Source of the DNA: Whitmania pigra
Taxonomy: Eukaryota; Annelida; Clitellata; Hirudinida; Haemopidae
Length of the DNA: 64,000 nt
Assembly: GCA_021613335.1 (NCBI GenBank)
Contig: JAJTWR010000044.1
Span: 977,501 to 1,041,500, forward strand
Reading direction: 5' to 3'
Below, in pieces: positions 54,357 through 64,000 of the stretch (position 1 is the first letter of the stretch; the number at the start of each line of letters is the position of its first letter). Made by a program: the position numbers and the translations under genes. The notes under the pieces were generated by a model. That model was not told the DNA's origin. It saw only the letters and a program-made list of their open reading frames with translations, and did no database searches.

Positions 54357-54654
54357 TCGATTTAGATATTAAAGTCATTCAAAGATTCGAGTCTGCAACA
54401 GTTCGTATGATTCTATAAATAAAGCGAGGTCAGAATTTAGCATAAATTGTTTAGGATTTTATGCCGTCAATGATCAATTTTGAATTAGGGATGTTTTTCG
54501 GTGAACTCGTTTAATTAATTTCAAAAGAATTTTCTATAAAATTAAAGTCAACATCCTGTCAATGAATTGATCGATTATGACACGCATGTCGATGTCATAT
54601 TTGCATCGCAAATATCAAACATGTCAAAATTGGTAATGATTTAAATTTTAAGAT

Positions 54655-54868
54655 GAATTAGACGAATAAATTAGATGAATGAATTTGATGAATGAATTAG
54701 ATGAATGAATTAGATGAATAAATTAGATGAACGAATTAGACGAATAAATTAGACGAATGAATTAGACGAATAAATTAGATGAATGAATTAGATAAATGAA
54801 ATGAATGAATGAATGAATGAATGAATGAATGAATGAATGAATGAATGAATGAATGAATGAATGAATGA
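54655..54868. repeat. Degenerate GATGAATTA repeats leading into (GAAT)n
   Basis: About ten imperfect 13-bp units (TTAGATGAATGAA) run into a (GAAT)n tract at about 54798-54866. Confidence 0.9.
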
Positions 54869-55192
54869 GTTTACCATGAAACGCTGAAGCCATCGATGAA
54901 GTGGCAGAAATCTTGAAGCGCTTGGAAAGCGAGCGATCGGAATAAATGGAGTGTGCATGGAATGTATTTAAATGGAATAACTGACAAGTTGAGGCTAAAA
55001 GTCGTGAAGAATGGGAAGCTATGTTCAGAATTAATTGATTCAATAAAGGATCGGTTGATTGCTCAATCATTGCGTTAATTAAGTTGAGCTGACGAAATTT
55101 ATCTAAATGTTTGTTAATTATTCTATCAGGTCATCAAATTCATCTCCAGGAGCATAACTTGAAGTTGGTTTTTAATTCATTAATACATAACT

Positions 55193-55710
55193 ACCATCCA
55201 TTCATCCATCCATCCATCCATCCATCCATCCATCCATCCATCCATCCATCCATCCATCCATCCCATCCATCCATCCATCCATCCATCCATCCATCCATCC
55301 ATCCATCCATCCATCCATCCATCCATCCATCATCCATCCATCCATCCATCCATCCATCCATCATCCATCCATCCATCCATCCATCCATCCATCCATCCAT
55401 CCATCCAGCCATCCATCCATCCATCCATCCATCCATCCATCCATCCATCCATCCACCATCCATCCATCCATCCATCCATCCATCCATCCATCCATCCATC
55501 CATCCATCCATCCATCCATCCATCCATCCATCCATCCATCCATCCATCCATCCATCCATCCATCCATCCATCCATCCACCATCCATCCATCCATCCATCT
55601 CCATCCATCCATCCATCCATCCATCCATCCATCCATCCATCCATCCATCCATCCATCCATCCATCCATCCATCCATCCATCCATCCATCCATCCATCCAT
55701 CCATCCAACC
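55193..55710. repeat. (ATCC)n microsatellite, about 520 bp
   Basis: The same tetranucleotide as at 37.6 kb, here interrupted by single-base deletions and substitutions and ending in CCGT units near 55740. Frames reading IHPS or MDGW are artefacts. Confidence 0.97.
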
Positions 55711-56003
55711 ATATATCCAACCAACCGTCCGTCCGTCCGTCCATCATTTTATTTCCTCTTTTCATCCAAAGTTATATGATATAACTTATATCTCTACATG
55801 GATTTTGAACGTCATGTGTGCACTTTGAATGGTCATTTAAATGATTTACACAAGCAATTTAAACCCCTTAAAAATTTCATCGTTGTGGAAGGTGAGCAGA
55901 TAATAAAGAAGTGATTTTCGTGATATTAGATGTTGATAATGTTGTCATGGTAATGATGATAATGATGTCATTACAAACACCGTTACGTTGATAATGATCG
56001 CTA

Positions 56004-56345
56004 GTGTAATATAATATAATATAATAATATAATATAATATATATAATATAATATAATATAATATAATATAATATAATTATATAATATAATATATAATATA
56101 ATATAATATAATATATATAATATAATATAATATAATATAATATAATATAATATAATATAATATAATATAATATATATAATATAATATAATATAAATAATA
56201 TAATATAATATAATATAATATAATATAATATATAATATAATATAATATAATTAATATAATATAATATAATATAATATATATAATATAATATAATATAATA
56301 TAATATAATATAATATAATATAATATAATATAATATAATATAACA
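56004..56345. repeat. (ATAAT)n pentanucleotide repeat, about 340 bp
   Basis: Pure A/T ATAAT units with occasional ATAT or AATTAT interruptions. Confidence 0.95.
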
Positions 56346-56999
56346 TAATATTGAATATAATACTAAATGAATATTTGTAATATGGTAAATTGTAACATTA
56401 ATAAAAATGTTATAACTACATTATTTTGGTTAAAAATTTATTACCTGTCAATTGATTTGTTATTTATAAAAAAATCATATGAAATATAATTATTATTATT
56501 ATTTATCATAAAAAAATCATATAATGGTAGCTTCTAAATAAAAGCCACAATATTGATGAAAATTGCAACCAAAACTTGAAAAAATCCTTACAAAAACTTA
56601 TAGAATTTATTAAATTGTAATTTTTCAGCTAACTATGGTAAATGCTCAGCAATAACAAGATCATAACTATCATCATCATCATCGTCATAGGCATCGTCGT
56701 CTTCGTCGTCGACATCCTCATCATCACCATCAACATTCCGCTAAAATTTCACGATGTTTATCACAATCTCAAGTTAATGTCCATGATCATCTCAACTGAA
56801 GAAATGAAATTATGAAATTATTATTTAATATTAATACAAACAATTTGGAATCGGAAATAATTATTAATAAATGTTTTAAATCATCAATATTGCTTACAAA
56901 TCTCATGAAAATTTTGAAATTATTAGAACCGTTGATAGGAAATAGATTTTAATTTCACAACATTTTTCTTCATCTGCTTCAACTTCTTACAAGACAAAG

Positions 57000-57192
57000 A
57001 TGGCAGAAATATCGTCGTCGTTGCCAGTATTCCTGAACTTTAACAAGAGCAACGGCACAAGTCCCTGCACAAACTACTACTGTCTCTCACCTGAAGAGTA
57101 CCTGGACGAGGTTATCAAGTACGTCCAACCAACCGATTTCGAATGGGTCCTCATCGTCTTCTACATCATCGTCTTCATCGTCGGAATCGTCG
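57000..57192 (+). CDS. Orexin/allatotropin-receptor-like GPCR, first coding exon (partial)
   Basis: Class A peptide GPCR, N-terminus and start of the first membrane helix. ATG at 57000. The extracellular part has sequons (NKS, NGT) and two Cys, then the segment LSPEEYLDEVIKYVQPTDFE followed by WVLIVFYIIVFIVGIVG. The acidic stretch running into EWVLI and then a TM1 ending VGxVG(N) strongly resembles orexin and insect allatotropin receptors. The exon ends at 57192 in phase 1 at GTCG|GTGAGT, so the Gly-Asn of TM1 is split by an intron. No second exon was found in the remaining 6.8 kb, so the gene probably continues beyond the right edge with the LINE and RING gene in its intron. A truncated gene cannot be excluded. 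Confidence 0.72.
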
Positions 57193-57552
57193 GTGAGTAA
57201 GCTATTTCTCATCTCCTCACTACGCGACCTTATGACCTTCTGCCAAGGTCGGTCAGTTTCTAGATCGGATGGTTGTGATATTGATCAGATGTTATTTCGA
57301 GGCATGTCATGTTGACGAGTGGCGTCGTGCCCTTTGAACTTATTTTGATTTCTGAATCTCTTGTGTCTTGTTTTCTTGTTATTAAAAAATGAAAAAAATT
57401 AGAAATTCTTATTCATATGAAAAAATATGACAAGAGGTTCGAAAGTCAATTAAAAATGTAAATTGTCACGAAATTCGTAATTCGACCAAGGTTCCATGAC
57501 GAACTTTCCAGAATTTCAGAAATAAATGTTTACTTATCCATCTATTTTTCCA

Positions 57553-58093
<541 letters not shown>

Positions 58094-58940
58094 ATCACCA
58101 TCATCATCTGATGAGCTTACTGCGATCTTCTCGTGTCTTCAAGAAATAAATGCTTAAAATGTTTCCGGCAACAAACTTTTCTAACAACGAGAAAGAACGG
58201 TGGCAAGTTCGACAGGAAGATTTTTGAATGATGTTGTTCTTTGAGAAGTGTTCAACCGTTTTAAACTGTTTGCTTGGCGTGAGGTTCTTGACACAGGTTG
58301 GTGTTTAGGTTGACGCCAAGTCACGGTGTAGCAAAGGTGGATGAGTAGAAAAAAATGTCATTTATTTTTGCTTCACTTTCGCTATTATTATCAACACTTG
58401 CTGTTCAGGCTCAGTGCTGAATTTGTGGATCGTTGCTTTTGACTTTTTAAACGTAATTATTTGTTTACTTTTTCTCTTAAGATTCATAATAAATTATTTT
58501 TAATTTTTCCTAATTTAAACGGTGATTATTAAAATATGGATTTGTGCACAACGTAATATTTCGTGATAACAGCAAATAGTTTTAATTTATTCAATTCGAT
58601 ATATCCGATAATTTGGCAAATGTAACGAGAGGCAAACACGGAACTTATCGACTCGCACACACACTTTGAAATTAGCAACGCGTGCTTTGACTGCATCATA
58701 TTAAGAAACGTTCCAACCCTAGCGATGATGACGAAAGCGTTCAATTTGTTGAACTTTTGACCTCTGCAGGGTTATGTTAGCTTTCAGATAAATGCTTCTC
58801 CTACTAAATCAGGAATATCCAACCGTTTCTTTGGAAATTGTACGGTTTATTCTCTCATAATCAAACCACGCCAAGATTAAGTGATGCAGTTGCAGGCAGC
58901 AATAAAATTGTGTTGAAAATGATGACGACGATGATGGTAA
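58094..58940. other. Intronic/intergenic sequence without recognised feature
   Basis: Nothing identifiable on either strand. Confidence 0.4.
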
Positions 58941-59107
<167 letters not shown>

Positions 59108-59473
59108 GAACAACGAAAAATACAAAATATGGAGACTGAAACGATCGAGCGCCTGTCAATGGTGCGTCTCGGGAACAATCTGAAACCATCCACTGAGCAC
59201 CATAAATAATTTTACAAATTTACGACGACGACGATGATGATGATACTTACAGATGACGAAGTACTTAATTTACACTAAACTTGTTAGGGAAATGCAAAGA
59301 GTATCATAACATGTACGAAGAGGTATTACGAAACTGTCATCAAAGAAATTGGAAAAAGATTTAATGATAAATCGATTGAGGTGATGTTATTTGCAAAACT
59401 TTTGCATTTTTCATAACGTGTTTGGTTAATTGCGGGAGTTGATATGGAGTACTGCGAACAAGCGCTCTGTGTC

Positions 59474-59550
59474 ATGTATTGTGTGATCATGTATTGTATG
59501 ATCATGTATTGTATGATCATATATTGTATGATCATGTATTGTATCCGCGA
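59474..59550. repeat. 15-bp tandem repeat, about 5 copies
   Basis: ATGTATTGTATGATC repeated with single-base differences, at the 5' truncation point of the LINE that follows. Confidence 0.85.
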
Positions 59551-60657
59551 AGTCAAGCCATTGCTCAGATCTGGAAGAAAATTCCAAGCGCAGAATGGGA
59601 TCGACGAATCAGTTGCCGAGCTGATGTTCGAGGAAGTGAGAGGTCCTACCCAGACGGACCGTCATGTAGTCGAATGGAACCACTTGCCGAAGTGGTCTCA
59701 GGCAAGATCATCAGTCAGAGCTGCTATGATTAGCCAGGAAAGGAGGCGAAAAGTTGAACAGGACCGAGTCACGAAGGTAATTCAGCAGTCACAGCAGGGT
59801 AAGTTGACAACGTGGGAAGACGTGATGCAACGATCCCTTACCCGGAGCGACATGTGGAAGATGTCCCCGCTCCGACTTGCCTATGCGATAAGGTCAGTTG
59901 CCAACCAGGGACAATTTGCAGAAGTGGGGTCTGGTGGAAAACACCGAATGCCGGCTCTGTGGTATCGAGACACTGCATCACGTGCTCATCGATTGCACGT
60001 ATGCCCTTGCCAATGGTCGGTACACATGGCGACATAACCAGGTCCTTCGAGAAGTGTGTGAAGCCGCAAAAGCAGCAGTCTCCAAAGTAAACTCGCATAC
60101 GATCGCAAATCAGCGAAAGATTTACTTCTTGAGCGAGGGCTTCGCACACCTCTGCAAAAAGTGATGTCAAACCCCCAGGCGAGACATTCTTGCAGAGGCA
60201 AACGACTGGATCGTCGCATCCGACTTAGAAGGGATGAGGCACTTCCCCCAGGTGCTGATAGAAAGCGGCCAGAGGACAGGCTACAATACAGCAATGCGCT
60301 CAAAGCAGATAAGTATGCAGATCTAACAATAGACCTGGAATCGAAAAGATACCGTATAGACCTCTTATCCATCGAGATTGGCGCAAAGGGCCTGGTCGTC
60401 AAGTCGACATACGCTTTCCTCACCAGAATTGAATTGTCAAGCCGTGGAGAAAACAAATTGGCCGAGAGACGCGGTGTTGTCTGGAGAAATGGGCCGACCG
60501 CGGACTCGCCTCGAAAAGGCCCGCGGTCGAATCCCGAAAATTTCTATCTACGGCTGCCGCTACAAGAAATTATAAGGCCCAGTTTGCATATATATTATTT
60601 CAGAGGAAACTCCTCTGAGGATCCCTGTCGAAGCTCCAAGGCGGAGTAATAAGTAAG
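59551..60657 (+). mobile_element. 5'-truncated LINE (non-LTR retrotransposon) 3' end
   Basis: Frames in the + direction give FEEVRGPTQTDRHVVEW, then PTRDNLQKWGLVENTECRLC followed by ..LHHVLIDC, the Cys-Cys-His-Cys knuckle downstream of many LINE reverse transcriptases, then ALANGRYTWRHN and a further C-terminal segment. At least two frameshifts separate them. The 3' end has a stem-loop (CAGAGGAAACTCCTCTG, about 60601-60617) and finishes TAATAAGTAAGTAA, a short tandem tail typical of such elements. The clade was not determined. Confidence 0.85.
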
Positions 60658-60922
60658 TAACATTTATATTATCTGTACATACTATTATTATTGTAATTTT
60701 TTTAGCCATCAAAATTAATTTTAGCCTTTGCTGGTCCTGGCTACTCCGGCGCGTTGACTGTGATTTTTGGAATACTCTCTAAATTGTAGAGATGCAGTTA
60801 TTTTAGATTTTCTGGAGAAAACATTAAGCAACTTAATAGAAAGAAACACAATTATTGAACCGAATGGAAAGAAGTTGACCCGATGTTTTACTAAATGAAA
60901 CAAATTGGTTTAGATAAGTTAT

Positions 60923-60928
60923 TTTATT
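60923..60928 (-). terminator. AATAAA poly(A) signal of the RING-finger gene
   Basis: Minus-strand AATAAA lies about 60 nt past the stop codon of the RING gene. Confidence 0.6.
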
Positions 60929-60988
60929 TTTGATTAACACCCGTAAAGTTTCAAACAAATACTTCAATCATCGACACTTGTTGTTAAC

Positions 60989-61989
60989 TTAACCGCATTT
61001 ACACCTGAAAATATTTGGACGAACTTTCAATTTATCCAGTATCAAAGGAGGAACTTTATTCCTCAATGCGTTGTAGTAAATCTCCTTGAAGTTGCACTTT
61101 TGCAAGCTAAGCAGTTGTTCCCTCACTGGTTCACAATGATTGTTCTTGTCGTCGTGTTCCACTCCTCCGCAGAGAACCAGAAAACACGTGACCCTTTCGA
61201 ACTTACGAATAAACATGAAATCTACAAATTCTTTGTTGAGCGATCTCGACAAGACCAACCAACATGCCTTCAACTGCCTGTTTAAGCATTCAACAGCGTC
61301 ATCAGCAACAGCATCGTCAGTCTCAACGTTGATTTGTTCTTCAGTTATTACCAGTCGTATCGAAACGTTTGGTAATAAGCAGAAAAATATAACTTGATTG
61401 TGGCCCTTTCGTGTTTGTACGACAGCAAAAGTGAGGTCCTTGATTAACAGTCTTCCTTCATTTTCAAATTTGGAGAGATTCAAATGTTCAATTCCTTTGG
61501 CTCCTTGGAACTCCTCATCAATTTGAGACAGGACCATGAATCTCATGAGTTCCATCCATTGTTCATTAAGACCAGCTAAAAGTCTTTTAATGATGGGATT
61601 ATTGAGTGGGCAAAAGTAATGTTCCTCAGACTTGATTTTCTCTGTTGATGCCGGAATGAGTAATATAAATCCAACTCGTTGCCTACATACTGGACAATAA
61701 TTTTTCCTAAATATGTTAATTAAAAATAGTTTATCTGTCGTGCATGAATGAAATTGATCAGCAATGCTTACTCTAAGAACCAGGACAGGTAGCAACTTTC
61801 GCAGATGGCATGTTTACAAATGCCCAACAGTGCCACAGGCTTTGAATCGTAGGAAAAGTAACAAATTGGACATTCTTTTGAGTTTTCGGACTCTATAACT
61901 TCTCCTTCACAGAAATCTGAGCAATAATATTTGGATAAAGTTTTAGTCCGCGCTGAGTCATCATAAGTCTCGGTATTTTCTGAGTTCAT
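60989..61989 (-). CDS. RING-HC finger protein of unrecognised family, 2 exons
   Basis: Probably an E3 ubiquitin ligase, judged from the RING only. Exons on the minus strand: 61989-61772 and 61706-60989, 312 codons including the stop. The zinc ligands are complete: Cys40, Cys43, Cys58, His60, Cys63, Cys66, Cys77, Cys80 (CPIC..GICKHAICESC..CPVC). The intron splits the RING between the sixth and seventh ligands. The remaining 230 residues (LLAGLNEQWMEL, RLLIKDLTFAVVQTRKG, LKACWLVLSRSLNKEF) show no membrane segment or domain I recognise. A Cys-rich end, FRCKCG, closes the protein. The frame is clean, so it looks functional. It may lie in an intron of the GPCR on the opposite strand. Confidence 0.82.
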
Positions 61990-63820
61990 GCTGACGAAGT
62001 AAATTATAAATAATTAGTAAATGCTTTCAATAACATTTACTCTATTTTCGACTACCACTATTTAAGATTTCGAAAGACTTTAATTGGTAGTTGTTAATCT
62101 AATAATTTTAGATTATGAAACATTGTGTTTTAATTAAATAAGTGGTTTTTTATCGATAAGAATTAAATCGTGAAATTATTGGAACATTAGTCATCTCATT
62201 TTATAAATTAAAAAACCCCGCTAAACATAGGAAGAAAGAGATAATAACATCTTACGTGATTAGTTGTAATGTCTCAAACTTACTTCTACCTTATGTCAAG
62301 CAAAATGTTTGCGGAAATATCGGAGATTGTGCTCAGAGCGTCTGATAGAGCAAACAAAGTTATTAAACCTTCTCAAAGAACACATGTCGCAAGTTGACTC
62401 GCAACCAGTATAAAGTTTTTTGGTGCGGACTAAAAAAATCGAAGTTTTCATTTTGACCGTCAAAAGAAAATGCCCAAAACTAAGAAGTAATCCCTACCTA
62501 CTCGTGAATCACAATTCACAAAAGTTTAAAAAAGTTAGTTTGAAGACTTGAAGACAGATGTCCGTTTGGTGCTCAGCTTAGACCGTTTGGAAGTTTTCTA
62601 AAATAGGAAGGACTTCATGACTATCTTCGTAAATATTGAGCCTCAGTTTGCGCTTAAGATATAAATGATTAGGTCTCAATTAATTGTTTTCTTTGAAGGT
62701 TTCACGCTCCTCGCAATCGACAAGCGATAATTTGAGAATAAATAAAAGACGAGCAATTGCAATGGAGGCATTTTATTTTATGACAATCCAACGAGATTGT
62801 CCGCGCTGATAGATATCCAGATTTTAAGTGGCACCAACGTGCAGAATAATTGTGGGCTTGGAATTACTGCTTTCATGTTTTTAGAAAGGCTGATTGCGAT
62901 GACGCATGTTGCTGAAACCAAGTTATCTCAAATGCCATCCAAAGCAATGAGTTCTCCGAAAATAGAAACGCGATTCTTTTCAAGATTTTGCAATAAAAAT
63001 TTATCGCATTTTTAATTTGTCCGAGACGTTCTTGATACCCAGTTTATTTTTATACCCCTGTTTGTTAACCAACGTGTTTAAAACCCATATTTGGGACCGA
63101 CTGTATTTTTCGTGATTTCTGTCATCACGAAATTTAATTATGATATATATTCTACATTTCGACCGATCACTTGCATAACGTGTATTCACATGATTTTATG
63201 CTAAAATCCAGAAATTCGCTTTGCATCATAAAATAAAGCTAATTTTAAATTCTCTACATTCACTTAGAGGACGTTATAAATTATTGTTTTATTATTGAAA
63301 TTAAATGAAGTTTCAAATTAATTTTGTTACTATAAATGTTCGCAAGCAAACTTCCTAAGATGACATCCGCACTAAGATATTTCTGTAAAAACAAAGGAAG
63401 CCATGAATGATTATTCATTGTCGAGTTATGCCATTTGATAAAAATGTAATGTATTAAAAAAACTAGTTTAATTAAATTTTTCTTTTTGGTTAATTTTTAA
63501 TAAGAATGTTTATATATTTGAATTACCAGAAATTTATTTATTAATATCAAACATAAGCTGAATTCGTTTCAAATTGAAAATAGTTGAAATGATGTTTGTA
63601 CATTATAGTGGCTTGAAAAGATGCATTTGTTTTAGTAAAACGAGAAATTGATATGAACTGCCACCATACATTGTTCGAAGTAAATTATTTCGAGGCGATC
63701 ATTGAAAAAGATTATGTCATTAATTAGAAATCTGTTGAAACCGATATAAATTGAATTTATTACTATTATTATTAGTAGTAGAATTGCAATTAGAGGTGCG
63801 ATGAGAAGATGGCTGCGATT
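61990..63820. other. AT-rich non-coding stretch
   Basis: No recognised exon on either strand. The RING gene promoter should lie at its left end; no core element was recognised. Confidence 0.4.
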
Positions 63821-63832
63821 GCCGATAGACAC

Positions 63833-63956
63833 GTAGTGTTTTATTAACGTCCGTTGCATAGCTAGATGATTAGGACGGTGCTCCCGCAGCGGGGTTAGAA
63901 CCCCGTGCTGCCATCGTGAGAGGCACAGCCTTAACCGTTAGGCCATGCGGGCGCAC
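63833..63956 (-). mobile_element. tRNA-derived SINE with 12-bp target duplication
   Basis: On the minus strand the head looks like a tRNA: A box TGGCCTAACGG (63945-63935) and B box GGTTCTAACCC (63902-63892), with a CTCTCAC loop reminiscent of tRNA-Glu. It is bounded by identical 12-bp direct repeats GCCGATAGACAC at 63821-63832 and 63957-63968. The cloverleaf is imperfect and extra sequence follows the B box, so this is a SINE and not a working tRNA gene. Confidence 0.8.
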
Positions 63957-64000
63957 GCCGATAGACACAGTGAGTGCGCTCTTATATGCCCCCGTCAAGT

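Noticed and set aside
63877..63955. tRNA-Glu gene on the minus strand
   Set aside because: A and B boxes are good, but the acceptor and anticodon stems do not pair properly and the unit is bounded by target duplications, so it is better called a SINE.

Overview
This is an AT-rich, intron-rich animal nuclear sequence. Genes have GT-AG introns, many only 60-150 bp long, AATAAA polyadenylation signals, and abundant microsatellites and transposon relics. The gene set (receptor guanylate cyclase, CELF, RAB3GAP1, CIP/KIP inhibitor, an orexin/allatotropin-receptor-like GPCR) indicates a bilaterian. The style suggests an invertebrate, possibly a spiralian such as an annelid or leech, but that is a guess. 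No bacterial operons, CRISPR arrays or functional tRNA genes were seen.

Layout. (1) 1-3.2 kb: trinucleotide microsatellites and AT-rich intron leading, on the minus strand, to the first coding exon of a CELF/Bruno-like RNA-binding protein. (2) 6.9-11.4 kb (+): an eight-exon METTL2-type tRNA m3C methyltransferase whose last intron holds nested transposons. (3) 12.0-18.8 kb (+): a complete 22-exon receptor guanylate cyclase. It converges with (4) 18.9-20.1 kb (-), a five-exon U1A/U2B''-type spliceosomal protein (snf). (5) 21.8-23.0 kb: a dead hAT transposon. (6) 27.5-28.9 kb (-): a two-exon CIP/KIP CDK inhibitor with a PCNA-binding PIP box, TATA promoter upstream. (7) 32.8-36.8 kb (+): CPSF1 as one uninterrupted 1354-codon reading frame. 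(8) 37.6-37.8 kb: a long (ATCC)n tract inside inverted repeats. (9) 38.7-46.1 kb (+): a 21-exon RAB3GAP1. (10) 46.5-54.1 kb: a transposon graveyard with a long-TIR element carrying a DATG-type transposase relic, two hAT relics and LINE pieces. (11) 54.1-59.1 kb: tandem repeats surrounding the first exon of an orexin/allatotropin-receptor-like GPCR. (12) 59.5-60.7 kb: a 5'-truncated LINE. (13) 61.0-62.0 kb (-): an unfamiliar RING-finger protein. (14) 63.8-64.0 kb: a tRNA-derived SINE.

The genes are unrelated housekeeping or signalling loci; I see no co-operating gene cluster. The points most worth checking are the intronless CPSF1, the split PIP box in the CDK inhibitor, a 54-bp piece of RAB3GAP1 exon 19 re-inserted behind the stop codon where it supplies an AATAAA, the nested transposons in METTL2, and the long-TIR element at 46.5-48.1 kb. 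Gene models were built by hand from splice consensus, reading-frame phase and remembered family motifs, so exon ends may be off by a few bases.
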